A stretch of DNA of 64,000 nucleotides from Bacteroidetes bacterium 43-16 (GCA_001897525.1 MKTB01000003.1:434001-498000); one strand, 5' to 3'; shown: positions 8,402 through 17,605, counted from the stretch's first letter. Numbers and translations are program-made. The notes: generated by a model not told the origin, from the sequence alone.

Positions 8402-9394
8402 GTGCAAACACAATTTGATAAAGCACAATACCTTGAATGGTATGAGAGTATGCTGTTGCAACGCAAGTTTGAAGAGAAGGCGGGACAATTATACGGCATG
8501 CAAAAAATCAGAGGTTTCTGCCACTTATATATAGGTCAGGAAGCGGTTTCTGCGGGTATTATTTCTGCGATCAGACCAGATGACAACCTCATCACCGCTT
8601 ACCGCGATCACGGTTTGGCATTAGCAAAAGGCATGTCTGCTAACGAATGTATGGCAGAGCTATTTGGTAAAGCAACCGGTTGTACCAAAGGGAAAGGCGG
8701 CTCTATGCACTTTTTCTCTAAAGAGCATCGCTTTTTTGGTGGTCATGGTATCGTAGGCGGACAGATCGGCCTGGGTGCAGGTATTGCATTTGCTGATAAC
8801 TATAATGAGAATGACCGTGTAACCGTTTGTTTATTCGGTGATGGTGCTGCACGCCAGGGTATCCTGCATGAGACCTTTAATATGGCCATGTTATGGAACC
8901 TGCCGGTAGTATTCATCTGCGAAAACAACTTCTACGCAATGGGTACTTCTGTAGAGCGTACATCAAAAGTTTTAGACATATTCCGTATGGCTGATGCTTA
9001 TGATATGCCTGCCGATTCTGTAGATGGCATGAGCCCAGAAGAGGTGCACCTGGCCATGGAAAGAGCGGTAAAGCGTGCACGTGAAAAAGGTGGCCCTACA
9101 TTCCTTGAAATCAAAACATACCGCTATCGCGGACACTCTATGAGTGACCCTGCCAAATACAGAACGAAAGAAGAAGAGGCAGGATACAAAGAGCAGGACC
9201 CCATCAAGCACGTGGTAAGGATCATTGAAGCAAATGGCTTTGCAAATACAGAAGAGCTGGAAGCTATTGAGGAAAAAGTGAAGCAGGAAGTGGATGCCTG
9301 TGTTAAATTTGCAGAGGAAAGCCCCTGGCCAAATGATGACGAATTGTACAAAGACATTTATGTACAAGAAGATTATCCCTTCATAAAAGACTAA
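8402..9394 (+). CDS. pdhA: Pyruvate dehydrogenase E1 component, alpha subunit
   Basis: This 330-residue thiamine-diphosphate enzyme subunit catalyses decarboxylation of pyruvate and acetyl transfer to lipoyl-E2. The TPP/Mg motif runs from GDGAARQG (residues 146-153) to ENN (174-176). YRDHG is at 67-71, GKGGSMH at 97-103, and the phosphorylation-loop-like YRYRGHSMSDP follows. The start is a GTG at 8402, because an in-frame stop lies a few codons upstream and the next ATG would remove the conserved N-terminal helix. pdhB is not adjacent, so the beta subunit or a beta-E2 unit must be encoded elsewhere. A hairpin follows at 9418-9442. Confidence 0.95.
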   Translation: MQTQFDKAQYLEWYESMLLQRKFEEKAGQLYGMQKIRGFCHLYIGQEAVSAGIISAIRPDDNLITAYRDHGLALAKGMSANECMAELFGKATGCTKGKGGSMHFFSKEHRFFGGHGIVGGQIGLGAGIAFADNYNENDRVTVCLFGDGAARQGILHETFNMAMLWNLPVVFICENNFYAMGTSVERTSKVLDIFRMADAYDMPADSVDGMSPEEVHLAMERAVKRAREKGGPTFLEIKTYRYRGHSMSDPAKYRTKEEEAGYKEQDPIKHVVRIIEANGFANTEELEAIEEKVKQEVDACVKFAEESPWPNDDELYKDIYVQEDYPFIKD

Positions 9395-9417
9395 TATTCT
9401 ATTTAAAATAAATGCAT

Positions 9418-9442
9418 AAGCCCATGATATCCTCATGGGCTT
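9418..9442 (+). terminator. Hairpin after pdhA
   Basis: A 10-bp perfect stem (AAGCCCATGA with its complement, 5-base loop) lies 23 bp after the pdhA stop, followed by a short T-rich stretch. Confidence 0.6.
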
Positions 9443-9518
9443 TGTTGCAAATGGTTAAAAAATAAAGCTTCAGGCTAAATTTAGCAAAGCTTTATGCAAC
9501 CTTATTTGACCATTTTTT

Positions 9519-9526
9519 TACATTTG
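9519..9526 (+). promoter_or_regulatory. Bacteroidota -7 box for the TlpA-like gene
   Basis: TACATTTG is an exact match to TAnnTTTG and lies 22 bp upstream of the ATG at 9549. No TTG is seen at the usual -33 distance, so it is only half-supported. Confidence 0.4.
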
Positions 9527-9548
9527 CTGTTTACTTTTGGGTATAAAT

Positions 9549-10688
9549 ATGAAAAAGTTCTCCCCTTACTTTGTTGTGTTTGCATCAATTTTCTTCTTAT
9601 GGTCCTGTAGCGATAAAAAAACAGACCAGTTTGAGGTAATTGGTAAGATAGATGGTATGCCTGACGATGTGCTGGTATATTTAGAAGAAATAGGCCTTAA
9701 CAATGAATTGAAAATCGTCGATTCTACAAGAAGCAATCAGAAAGGAGGATTCTTATTAAAAGGATTCCGCGGAGCAGAGCAAAAGCTCTACCGGGTTAAA
9801 ATGGGCAGCAAATGGGTACTCGTTATCGATGATGCGGCCGAGGTTACCTTAAATGCCAACTGGAATAAGTTAGAAAGCGATTATACCACTAAAGGTTCTG
9901 CAGGCTCAGCCAGCCTCTCCAAGCTCCTGAAAAATATTTACAGCTACGACAAGAGTATAACTGAACTGCATTATACGATTGAAAACTTAAGCGTTGATCC
10001 CAATAGCAATGATAGCGTAATCGCCCTGGCCCAGGCTGATCTTCAAAAAATAACGGAAGAGCAATCTAAATTCATGATGGCCTATGCCGATACCACAAAA
10101 TACTTACCCATCGCGATCCTCGCAGCATTCAGGGCAGACCTGGAGCATGATGAAGACTACCTGAAACAACTGATGGTCTCTCTGGACAAGCGTTTCGCCA
10201 ACCAATCCATGACCAGGGAGTTTAAGCAATACCTCTCGGAAGCTTTAAACACCAAAAATATTTCCAAAATTAAGATTAATGAACCTGCGCCTGCCTTTAC
10301 CTTAAAAGATCTTAATGGTAAAGAGGTGAGCCTGGAGAAATTTAAAGGTAAATATTTACTGATCGATTTCTGGGCATCCTGGTGTCCGCCATGCAGGGCA
10401 GAAAACCCGAATATAGTTAAGGCGTATACCACCTTCAAGGATAAAAATTTTGAAATCCTGGGCGTATCCTTAGATACCGATGAAAGCAAATGGAAATCTG
10501 CCGTTAAATCTGATAACCTGAACTGGACACAGGTAAGCGACCTCGGGGGCTGGAAATCAGGTGTTGTGGGCCTTTACGGGATTGAAGCGATCCCTGCGAA
10601 TTTCTTACTGGACCCTAATGGCAATGTAATTGCCACCAATATTATGGGACCAAAGTTGGAAACTACGCTCAAAGACATTTTAAAATAA
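9549..10688 (+). CDS. TlpA-like thiol-disulfide oxidoreductase lipoprotein (DUF4369 + AhpC/TSA)
   Basis: This 379-residue protein starts at the ATG at 9549; a TTG four codons upstream is less likely. A lipobox ends in Cys20 (FFLWSC). Residues ~28-120 match the DUF4369 beta domain, followed by a helical linker. The C-terminal ~140 residues are a thioredoxin fold with the active site CPPC (Cys279 and Cys282, in the context WASWCPPCRAE). Family members reduce or isomerise disulfides in the cell envelope, for example in cytochrome c maturation or stress defence. It is anchored in a membrane facing the periplasm. It forms a single-gene unit between two hairpins. Confidence 0.9.
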   Translation: MKKFSPYFVVFASIFFLWSCSDKKTDQFEVIGKIDGMPDDVLVYLEEIGLNNELKIVDSTRSNQKGGFLLKGFRGAEQKLYRVKMGSKWVLVIDDAAEVTLNANWNKLESDYTTKGSAGSASLSKLLKNIYSYDKSITELHYTIENLSVDPNSNDSVIALAQADLQKITEEQSKFMMAYADTTKYLPIAILAAFRADLEHDEDYLKQLMVSLDKRFANQSMTREFKQYLSEALNTKNISKIKINEPAPAFTLKDLNGKEVSLEKFKGKYLLIDFWASWCPPCRAENPNIVKAYTTFKDKNFEILGVSLDTDESKWKSAVKSDNLNWTQVSDLGGWKSGVVGLYGIEAIPANFLLDPNGNVIATNIMGPKLETTLKDILK

Positions 10689-10712
10689 AGCCATTTATTT
10701 TTACTGTTACCC

Positions 10713-10740
10713 GGCTGCCTTGATCAAGGCAGCCTTTTTT
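10713..10740 (+). terminator. Rho-independent terminator after the TlpA-like gene
   Basis: The 22-bp palindrome GGCTGCCTTGATCAAGGCAGCC is followed directly by TTTTTT, 24 bp after the stop codon. Confidence 0.85.
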
Positions 10741-10792
10741 ATTTTCTGCTTTTTGCATATATTCACACCTATCACAAATTACACGCCCCTTC

Positions 10793-11230
10793 ATGAAACA
10801 GTTCTTATCTGTGCTGTGCCTCAGCACCTTACTCCTTCCAGGCCTGTCCTCCTGTACCAAAATGGACAAAAACGATAATGCCTATAAAGTTATGGGTGCC
10901 TGGACTCCCGAACGATATGAGCTCAGGTATACAGACTTTAATGGCGACAGTGTAGTGTATGAAGCCACGTCATTTGGAAAAGATATCTGGGAATTCAGAA
11001 AAAGAGGAAAGCTCCTCATACACCTGGGCACGCCGGATGCAGGACCCTACTCCTATAAGTACAGCGTTAATGATGCAGTTCTGGATATAGGGAACCAAAA
11101 ATATACCATCACACAACTGGATAATAACCATCTGAAGTATTACCACATCTCCCCGCCTAACGATACGGCCAGGATCCAGGGGCAGGCTTTAGGCATTGTT
11201 TATTACCAGGAGTGGCATTTTAGCAAATAG
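10793..11230 (+). CDS. Small predicted lipoprotein
   Basis: This 145-residue protein has a signal sequence with the lipobox PGLSSC, lipid Cys at residue 21. The mature part (~124 residues) contains GAWTPERYELRY near its start and alternating hydrophobic residues that suggest a small beta-barrel or lipocalin-like fold, as in many Bacteroidota lipocalin-type lipoproteins. It ends 41 bp before the DUF2891 gene on the same strand, so the two probably share a transcript. No enzyme motif was found, and the function is unknown. Confidence 0.75.
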   Translation: MKQFLSVLCLSTLLLPGLSSCTKMDKNDNAYKVMGAWTPERYELRYTDFNGDSVVYEATSFGKDIWEFRKRGKLLIHLGTPDAGPYSYKYSVNDAVLDIGNQKYTITQLDNNHLKYYHISPPNDTARIQGQALGIVYYQEWHFSK

Positions 11231-11271
11231 TCTGCTCCCCTTAATTTAATCCAAGTAATTAAAGATAAAGC

Positions 11272-12342
11272 ATGAAAAAATATTGGTTGTTCCTTAGCCT
11301 TTTGTCTCTCGGCAGTCTGCAAGCCCATGCGCAGGTCAAGCTGGACCAGGATATAGCATTAAAGCTCAGCAGAGCACCTTTACACTGCATTCCTTCGGAG
11401 TTTCCTAATAAGACCTCCCACCTGTCAGATGCGGCCGAAGATGCCCGTTTATTGCCCTCAGAACTACATCCTGTATTCTATGGCTGCCTGGACTGGCATA
11501 GTTCTGTTCACGGCCACTGGATGCTGGTGCGCCTGCTGCAGGTATATCCTGAGCTGCCGAATAAAGACAGCATCATCGCTGTGCTGAACAAAAGTTTCCA
11601 GTTGGACAATATGCAGCAGGAAGCACAATATTTCGGTAAATACACGGCCTCCCAGAACTATGAGCGCACTTATGGCTGGGCATGGCTCTTAAAGCTGGAC
11701 GAGGCTTTGGGCAGGTCCCCGGACCCTATGTTCCGGAAATGGCATACGGCCCTGCAGCCCCTTACGGATAAGATCGTGAGCCTGTGGAAAGCTTACCTGC
11801 CTAAGCAAACCTACCCTAACCGTACCGGCGTTCATCCCAATACGGCTTTTGGCCTGGACTTTGCCTTAGACTGGGCGATCTTCAAGGGAGATAAAGAATT
11901 TGAAACCGCCATCAGGGCGAAGGCCATGCACTTTTACGGTAACAACAAACAGATACCGGCCTACCTGGAACCGGATGGCAGTGACTTCTTCTCCCCCAGC
12001 CTGATGGCAGCCGCATTGATGTCTAAAGTCCTGACCAAAAAGGATTTCCAAAACTGGTTCAAAGCTTACTATACACAAGAGAGTATAGAAAGGATCTGTG
12101 CCCTGCCCACGGTGAGCGACCGGAACGACTACCAGATCGTGCACCTGGACGGATTGTCCTTCAGCCGGGCCTGGTGTATGCGTACGATCTCCAAACACCT
12201 GGATCATACCAACCCATTGCGGAAACGATTTGTCACGACCTCAGATCTTTTTTTGGCAAAAACACTTCCCGAGGTCTTTAGCGGCTATGGCGGCGAGCAT
12301 TGGCTGGCCTCCTTTGCCATCTATGCTTTACTCGAAACATAA
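11272..12342 (+). CDS. DUF2891 family secreted protein
   Basis: This 356-residue protein has a signal peptide ending in AHAQ (about residue 21). The body matches the DUF2891 pattern: HPVFYGCLDWHSSVHGHWMLV near residue 70, then RTYGWAWLLKL and HPNTAFGL, and near the end SGYGGEHWLASFA. Family members have an alpha/alpha toroid-like helical content, and their biochemical activity is not established. The conserved His, Asp and Trp residues suggest a hydrolase or lyase-like site, but that is inference. It follows a small lipoprotein gene, and a bidirectional terminator overlaps its stop codon. Confidence 0.85.
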   Translation: MKKYWLFLSLLSLGSLQAHAQVKLDQDIALKLSRAPLHCIPSEFPNKTSHLSDAAEDARLLPSELHPVFYGCLDWHSSVHGHWMLVRLLQVYPELPNKDSIIAVLNKSFQLDNMQQEAQYFGKYTASQNYERTYGWAWLLKLDEALGRSPDPMFRKWHTALQPLTDKIVSLWKAYLPKQTYPNRTGVHPNTAFGLDFALDWAIFKGDKEFETAIRAKAMHFYGNNKQIPAYLEPDGSDFFSPSLMAAALMSKVLTKKDFQNWFKAYYTQESIERICALPTVSDRNDYQIVHLDGLSFSRAWCMRTISKHLDHTNPLRKRFVTTSDLFLAKTLPEVFSGYGGEHWLASFAIYALLET

Positions 12343-12376
12343 AAATAAGGGCTGCAAAATTGCAGCCCTTATTTTT
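12341..12376. terminator. Bidirectional terminator
   Basis: A perfect 16-bp stem (AAAAATAAGGGCTGCA with its complement, 4-base loop) sits between the converging DUF2891 and DUF3098 genes. A-runs on one side and T-runs on the other let it work on both strands. Confidence 0.85.
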
Positions 12377-12400
12377 AAATGATATATATCAACCTGGAGA

Positions 12401-12673
12401 TTATTCAGATTTTGCTTTCGGCTTTTTCATGATCGCATAAACTTCTAAAGCGAAGCCCAGTAAAACAACGATCGGGGCCAGTGTGATGCGGCGGAAACTG
12501 AAAATATCCTGTGAATAGACATTAGGATCGCTGCTACGGCCTCCTGACATCAGCATAAAACCAATTACAATAATAATTAAGCCCGCGAACATCAGGTAAT
12601 AATTCTCTTTACCAAACAAAAATGTTTTTGATGTATCGTTATTGCGATTATTTGCTTTTGCCATTTTGAACAT
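12401..12673 (-). CDS. DUF3098 small membrane protein
   Basis: This 90-residue protein has two transmembrane helices (about 25-46 and 62-83) and charged, Lys-rich ends. FGKENYYLMFAGL and the GG motif between helices are typical of DUF3098. In Bacteroidota this family is regularly found directly after ftsX, as here, with 34 bp between them, so a link to cell division or envelope assembly is likely but unproven. The true start may be the ATG at 12664, three codons further in. Confidence 0.88.
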   Translation of the reverse strand: MFKMAKANNRNNDTSKTFLFGKENYYLMFAGLIIIVIGFMLMSGGRSSDPNVYSQDIFSFRRITLAPIVVLLGFALEVYAIMKKPKAKSE

Positions 12674-12707
12674 TAAATTTTAAGAAATCAAAAGTAAGGA
12701 AAATTTT

Positions 12708-13556
12708 TTAATACAAGTCTTCTACTTTCAGCTTTAAATACTTGTAGACAGAACGATGGGTACTGAACAGAGAGATGACCACACCAAGTACTAAAATAAG
12801 CACCAGCAACCCGATAAACAGGTTCCCATCTTCTACCGCATAGATCTCGGGATATCTGCTTAAGACAATAGCCCTCAGTCCCAGGATAGCCACGATAGCG
12901 ACTCCCGCACTGATCAGCCCGCTCAGCGCTGCTGAAATGTCAAAGGGCTTGGCAATAAAGCCTCTGGTAGCCCCTACCATTTGCATGGTCTTGATCGTGT
13001 GGCGGTTACTGAACATAGACAGGCGCACGGTATTATCGATCAGGAAGGTAACACTCAACAATAAGATCCCGGCGATCACGGCCAGGATCAGTCCTGCCCT
13101 GTTGATCACTTTCGTCAGGCTGCTCACCACCGGCTTGGCATATACCACTTCCCGTACGATATTGCTTTGTTTTAAAAACTGCTCGACCTTATTTAAACTA
13201 TCGGGATTGACGAATGCCGGTTGAAGGTTTAAGACAATGGAGGTGTACAGCGGGTTGAAGCCCAGCAACTCTCCATGGTCCACCGCATCTATCTTAGACA
13301 ACTGCTCCAGGGCTTGTTCTTTTGTGATCAGCTCTGCCTTCTCTATAAAGCTTTGTTTATTTAAGATCTCATGCAGTTGTGTATATTTCTCCGGGCGTGT
13401 ATTGTCATGCAAGATCACGTCCACCTGAATACTGCTTCTGACAAACTTGTTCAGGCCCTGTCCATTGATCATGATCCAGCCCAGCATACCCAGCAGGAAC
13501 AAGACCAAAGACACCCCTATTGCAGAATAAATATGTGATGGTGTTATTTTTTTCAT
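12708..13556 (-). CDS. ftsX: Cell division protein FtsX
   Basis: This 282-residue inner-membrane protein has the FtsX layout: a first helix near 13-33, a periplasmic domain of ~125 residues, then three helices (about 160-180, 208-232 and 245-268) with a short cytoplasmic MVGATRGFI segment between helices 2 and 3. FtsX with the ATPase FtsE controls peptidoglycan hydrolases at the septum. ftsE is not adjacent, which is common in this phylum. The gene is read divergently from the carboxyltransferase gene across 237 bp. Confidence 0.93.
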   Translation of the reverse strand: MKKITPSHIYSAIGVSLVLFLLGMLGWIMINGQGLNKFVRSSIQVDVILHDNTRPEKYTQLHEILNKQSFIEKAELITKEQALEQLSKIDAVDHGELLGFNPLYTSIVLNLQPAFVNPDSLNKVEQFLKQSNIVREVVYAKPVVSSLTKVINRAGLILAVIAGILLLSVTFLIDNTVRLSMFSNRHTIKTMQMVGATRGFIAKPFDISAALSGLISAGVAIVAILGLRAIVLSRYPEIYAVEDGNLFIGLLVLILVLGVVISLFSTHRSVYKYLKLKVEDLY

Positions 13557-13717
13557 TTAAATATTTTTATCCGGGCTTTGGCTCAAGCCCTTATAAATTT
13601 GTTCAAAAATAGGAAAACTATTCCTTTCGGCTGTAAGACAAGCCGAATATTGAAAATAATTTTTTGAATATACTTCTTTATCCATACGTCTTTTCTATAT
13701 CACGGCCTATATTTAGA

Positions 13718-13749
13718 TTGCAATTATTAAACCTGAATGGCTAAATTTG
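13718..13749 (+). promoter_or_regulatory. Bacteroidota promoter of the carboxyltransferase gene
   Basis: TTG at 13718-13720, a 21-bp spacer, then TAAATTTG at 13742-13749 make a full match to the phylum's housekeeping promoter, 44 bp upstream of the ATG at 13794. Confidence 0.65.
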
Positions 13750-13793
13750 CCTTCGTTAATCATTTGAGCTTTTAATTTTTACAAATAAATACA

Positions 13794-15332
13794 ATGGATA
13801 AAATAGCCATACTTAATGAATATACAGAAGCGGCGAAATTAGGCGGAGGACAAGCCCGTATCGATAGTCAGCACAAAAAAGGTAAGCTTACCGCCCGTGA
13901 GCGTATCCAGTTGCTGATGGACGAAGGTACTTTCGAGGAGATCGGTATGCTGGTGAAACACCGCAGTTATGATTTTGGCATGGAGAAAGAGCAATACCTG
14001 GGAGATGGCGTAGTTACCGGTTATGGTAAAGTAAACGGCCGCCTGGTGTATGTGTTTTCCCAGGATTTCACGGTTTTTGGCGGTAGCCTTTCTGAGACGC
14101 ATGCAGAAAAAATATGTAAGATCATGGATATGGCTGTTCAGAACGGTGCGCCTGTTATCGGGCTCAATGACAGTGGTGGTGCCCGTATCCAGGAAGGAGT
14201 AGTTTCTTTAGGAGGCTATGCCGATATTTTTTACAGGAATGTACAATCTTCGGGCGTGATCCCTCAGCTATCCGCTATCATGGGCCCTTGTGCCGGTGGT
14301 GCGGTGTATTCCCCGGCGATCACAGACTTTATCCTGATGGTGGAAAACAGCTCTTATATGTTTGTTACCGGCCCTAACGTAGTGAAGACGGTGACCCACG
14401 AGACGGTGACCAGTGAAGAGCTGGGCGGGGCCATCACCCACGCAGAGAAGTCCGGTGTGACCCATTTTGCCTGTGCCAATGAACTGGAATGTATTGATTA
14501 CTTAAAACGCCTGTTGAGCTATATGCCGCAAAACTGTGAGGAAGACGCTCCCGTGTATCCTTATGAAGCGGGCAATGAGATCAGGTCAAAGCTGAATGAC
14601 ATCGTTCCGGAAAATGCCAACCAGCCTTATGACATCAAAGAAGTGATTGAAGAAGTAGTAGATACAGATTCTTTCTTAGAGGTACATAAATTGTATGCCG
14701 AAAATATTGTGGTGGGTTTTGCACGCCTGGCAGGCCGCAGCATCGGTATTGTAGCCAACCAGCCGGCGAGCATGGCCGGAGTATTAGATATTAATGCTTC
14801 TGTAAAAGCGGCCCGTTTCGTACGCTTCTGTGATGCATTCAATATCCCTTTGCTGGTATTGGTAGATGTTCCGGGCTTTTTACCGGGCACCGACCAGGAG
14901 TGGAACGGCATCATTACCAACGGGGCTAAACTGCTCTTTGCATTAAGTGAAGCAACTGTGCCCAAGATCACGGTGATCACCCGTAAAGCTTATGGTGGAG
15001 CTTATGATGTAATGAACTCAAAACACATTGGTGCCGACCTGAACTATGCCTGGCCTACGGCTGAGATCGCTGTAATGGGTGCCAAAGGTGCTGCTGAGAT
15101 CATCTTTAAAAAGCAAATTGCCGAAGCAGAAGACCGGGATGCCAAATGGAAAGAAAAAGAACTGGAATATATGGCCAAGTTCGCCAATCCATATGGTGCT
15201 GCAGCCCGCGGATTTATCGATGAGGTCATTCTTCCGGAAGTAACCAGGGAAAAACTGATCAAAGCGTACCAGATGCTGGAAAATAAAGTGGTGAAGATGC
15301 CTAAAAAGAAGCATGCCAATATCCCGCTATAA
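13794..15332 (+). CDS. Acyl-CoA carboxylase carboxyltransferase (propionyl-/methylmalonyl-CoA type) beta subunit
   Basis: This 512-residue protein has the two crotonase-like halves of the biotin-dependent carboxyltransferases. The N-half has [15 protein letters not shown] and an oxyanion-forming [12 protein letters not shown]. The C-half has [12 protein letters not shown] and [13 protein letters not shown]. It transfers CO2 from carboxybiotin to an acyl-CoA, most probably propionyl-CoA, in the methylmalonyl-CoA route common in Bacteroidota. It may alternatively be the carboxyltransferase part of a sodium-pumping decarboxylase. The biotin carboxylase and carrier subunits are not in the window. 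Strong terminator at 15356-15390. Confidence 0.93.
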   Translation: MDKIAILNEYTEAAKLGGGQARIDSQHKKGKLTARERIQLLMDEGTFEEIGMLVKHRSYDFGMEKEQYLGDGVVTGYGKVNGRLVYVFSQDFTVFGGSLSETHAEKICKIMDMAVQNGAPVIGLNDSGGARIQEGVVSLGGYADIFYRNVQSSGVIPQLSAIMGPCAGGAVYSPAITDFILMVENSSYMFVTGPNVVKTVTHETVTSEELGGAITHAEKSGVTHFACANELECIDYLKRLLSYMPQNCEEDAPVYPYEAGNEIRSKLNDIVPENANQPYDIKEVIEEVVDTDSFLEVHKLYAENIVVGFARLAGRSIGIVANQPASMAGVLDINASVKAARFVRFCDAFNIPLLVLVDVPGFLPGTDQEWNGIITNGAKLLFALSEATVPKITVITRKAYGGAYDVMNSKHIGADLNYAWPTAEIAVMGAKGAAEIIFKKQIAEAEDRDAKWKEKELEYMAKFANPYGAAARGFIDEVILPEVTREKLIKAYQMLENKVVKMPKKKHANIPL

Positions 15333-15355
15333 TTTTTCTGAAACATAATATTTCT

Positions 15356-15390
15356 TCAAGGGGCCTGAAATTCAGGCCCCTTGATTTTTT
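15356..15390 (+). terminator. Rho-independent terminator
   Basis: A perfect 13-bp stem (TCAAGGGGCCTGA with its complement, 3-base loop) is followed by TTTTTT, 23 bp after the carboxyltransferase stop. Confidence 0.9.
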
Positions 15391-15497
15391 CATTAAACCC
15401 TTGTTAAATTATATAATTTCTATTTGTATTGCTATTATATAGACTAAATTAGTTAACTGAAATAACCGATTATTTTAACCTTAAAATCTGTATCAAA

Positions 15498-15827
15498 ATG
15501 TCCACAGAAAATAATCCAAACCAGGAACTACCAGAAGAAAAAAGTTTCTGGGAAAAAGCGAAAGACAAGGCTGCTGATGCCTGGGATGCCGCAAAAGATA
15601 AGGCAGAAGACCTGGCAGATAAAGCAGAAGATGCCTGGGATGCCACTAAGGAAAAGGCCGGAGACCTGGCTGATAAAGCCGGAGATGCCTGGGAAAAAGT
15701 GAAAGACAAGGCGGAAGATGCATGGGACGATACGAAAGATAAACTGTCTGACCTTAAAGATAAAGCGGAAGACAAGATCGATGAACTAAGGGGTAAAAGC
15801 AATGATGCAGACACGCAAAATGCTTAA
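15498..15827 (+). CDS. LEA-like / YtxH-like amphipathic repeat protein
   Basis: This 109-residue, highly charged, Ala/Asp/Lys-rich protein has four imperfect units starting with DAW at roughly 18-residue spacing, such as DAWDAAKDKAEDLADKAE. It has no signal peptide, no Cys and no membrane segment. The pattern resembles group 3 LEA proteins and other stress-linked, natively unfolded proteins that turn helical on drying or on membranes. It forms its own unit between two terminators. The role in desiccation or osmotic stress is inferred from composition alone. Confidence 0.82.
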   Translation: MSTENNPNQELPEEKSFWEKAKDKAADAWDAAKDKAEDLADKAEDAWDATKEKAGDLADKAGDAWEKVKDKAEDAWDDTKDKLSDLKDKAEDKIDELRGKSNDADTQNA

Positions 15828-15849
15828 ACTTGTTTATGTTATTTGATTC

Positions 15850-15882
15850 AAAAGGTGGCCAAAAATAATTTGGCCACCTTTT
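15850..15882 (+). terminator. Rho-independent terminator
   Basis: A perfect 14-bp stem (AAAAGGTGGCCAAA with its complement, 5-base loop) ending in TTTT lies 22 bp after the LEA-like gene. Confidence 0.85.
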
Positions 15883-15951
15883 AATGTTAAACCTTTTGCT
15901 AAAAAAATGGTCTTAGGAACACTTAGCAGCGAATAGCTGTCCCTTTTAAAG

Positions 15952-15959
15952 TATTTTTG
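15952..15959 (+). promoter_or_regulatory. Bacteroidota -7 box for the outer-membrane protein gene
   Basis: TATTTTTG matches TAnnTTTG exactly and lies 22 bp before the ATG at 15982. No clear TTG is seen at -33. Confidence 0.4.
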
Positions 15960-15981
15960 TGTAATCAAATTCTAATTGAAG

Positions 15982-17484
15982 ATGAAATTCAAACTAAGCT
16001 TAATGACCCTTTCCGGAGCAGCTGCTCTTTCTATATCTAATGTGAATGCCCAAAACTATGAAGATGCATTAAGATATAGTAATTTAACTACAGGAACTAC
16101 AGCCAGGTCTATGGCCATTGGCGGTGCTGCCGGCTCTTTAGGTGCCGACTACTCTGCTGCCGCAGTCAACCCTGCCGGTTTAGGCGTATATCGCCAGAGT
16201 GAACTTACGATCACTCCTTACCTGAATTTTAACGGTACGAGTTCAAAGTATATAGATAATAGCAACACTGCAGACAACAATACGGCTTTCAAGCTGGGGA
16301 GTATCGGGCTGGTATCTACGACTAATATGAGAGGCCGTTCCCGCTGGAAGAGTGTAACTTTTGCTTTAGGTTTTAATAAACTGGCCGACTTCAATACGCA
16401 TTCTACTTACCAGGGTGTAAACAACCAATCTTCTTTTTCTGAAGTAATGGCTGCAGAAGCGCAAAGAAACGGTACTAATGAAGCTGATGGTGCGATGGGC
16501 TTCCTGGGTTATGAAGGTTACCTGCTGACCAATGACCTGAGATCTATTCCCTACCGCAACGTGCTGGCACCAGGAGGCACTTTAAAGCAAACCAAGTATA
16601 ATCAATCCAAAGGTGCGGTCAATGAGTTTAACCTCAGCCTGGCCGGGAACTATGATGATAAATTTATGATCGGTGGTACTTTAGGCATTACCAGCTATCG
16701 CTTCAGGAGAAAAACTGAATTTGTGGAAGCAGATAATTCCGGCAACCTGAATAATGATTTCGACTACTTCAGCCTGATCGAGGATTTGCAGACAAATGGT
16801 GTGGGCATCAATGGTAAATTCGGTTTTATCTATGCACCGGTACAAAGCTTCCGGGTAGGATTGAGTGTACACACCCCTACTTTTGGCAGCTATACAGACT
16901 ATGTAGATTATGACCTCTTATCCGAGATGGAGGGCCTGGGTCGTCATAATGTAGTGCCACAGAATCTTTACCGTTCCGACTACTCCATTACTACGCCCAT
17001 GAGGGCTATTGTGAGTGCTACAGGATTTATCGGCACCAGGGGTTTCATCACTGCTGATGTAGAATATGTTCCCTATAACACGATGCGCATAAGATACGAG
17101 GGAACCGGCGTTTCTGAATATGAACGTGCACAGAATGATTATATAAAATCTACCTTCAGGTCTGCTATTAATGGTAGAATAGGAGCTGAGGTGAGAGCGA
17201 CCAAAGATCTTGCCGTAAGAATAGGTGGCGCTTACTATGCCAATCCTTATAAAGACGGGGTTAATGACCTGGGCGGGGACAGGATAGACCTGTCTGCCGG
17301 TATAGGGTATAAATTAGGGGCTAATACAACACTGGACCTTACTTACCTGCGCAGCGAACAGACATATAAAGATTCTCCTTACCGCTTTACCAATCCTGAT
17401 CCGGCTAACCCGATTACTTTCTATGATGCTTCTATCAAGAACACCAGAAATATGGTAGCCTTAACATTGGGCTTACGCTTCTAG
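15982..17484 (+). CDS. OmpP1/FadL-like outer-membrane beta-barrel protein
   Basis: The start is set at the ATG at 15982 (500 residues); a TTG two codons upstream is less likely. The signal peptide ends in NVNAQ (residue 24). The mature N-terminus contains ARSMAIGGAAGSLGADYSAA and NPAGLGVY, the signature of the OmpP1/FadL group of hydrophobic-compound transporters, to which the T9SS shuttle PorV also belongs. The rest shows alternating strands and ends in the aromatic C-terminal strand VALTLGLRF. It probably sits in the outer membrane as a ~14-strand channel. The substrate is unknown. Confidence 0.85.
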   Translation: MKFKLSLMTLSGAAALSISNVNAQNYEDALRYSNLTTGTTARSMAIGGAAGSLGADYSAAAVNPAGLGVYRQSELTITPYLNFNGTSSKYIDNSNTADNNTAFKLGSIGLVSTTNMRGRSRWKSVTFALGFNKLADFNTHSTYQGVNNQSSFSEVMAAEAQRNGTNEADGAMGFLGYEGYLLTNDLRSIPYRNVLAPGGTLKQTKYNQSKGAVNEFNLSLAGNYDDKFMIGGTLGITSYRFRRKTEFVEADNSGNLNNDFDYFSLIEDLQTNGVGINGKFGFIYAPVQSFRVGLSVHTPTFGSYTDYVDYDLLSEMEGLGRHNVVPQNLYRSDYSITTPMRAIVSATGFIGTRGFITADVEYVPYNTMRIRYEGTGVSEYERAQNDYIKSTFRSAINGRIGAEVRATKDLAVRIGGAYYANPYKDGVNDLGGDRIDLSAGIGYKLGANTTLDLTYLRSEQTYKDSPYRFTNPDPANPITFYDASIKNTRNMVALTLGLRF

Positions 17485-17514
17485 GATAAAAAGCTAAGCA
17501 TAAAACAAAATAAC

Positions 17515-17550
17515 AGGGGATGATAGCACAATTAACATCCTCTATTTTTT
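17515..17550 (+). terminator. Probable terminator after the OmpP1-like gene
   Basis: An 8-bp stem with one G-T pair (AGGGGATG with CATCCTCT, 13-base loop) is followed by ATTTTTT, 30 bp after the stop. Confidence 0.55.
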
Positions 17551-17568
17551 ATTTATGAAATATGCAAT

Positions 17569-17576
17569 TATCTTTG
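17569..17576 (+). promoter_or_regulatory. Bacteroidota -7 box for thioredoxin
   Basis: TATCTTTG matches TAnnTTTG exactly, 29 bp before the thioredoxin ATG. No clear -33 TTG was found. Confidence 0.4.
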
Positions 17577-17605
17577 TCCAGGTAAAAATTAAAATACTTT
17601 AAATA

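Noticed and set aside
13626-13647. Short 7-bp inverted repeat TTCGGCT/AGCCGAA between ftsX and the carboxyltransferase gene
   Set aside because: The stem is too short and has no T-run or link to a promoter element, so it is not reported as a feature.
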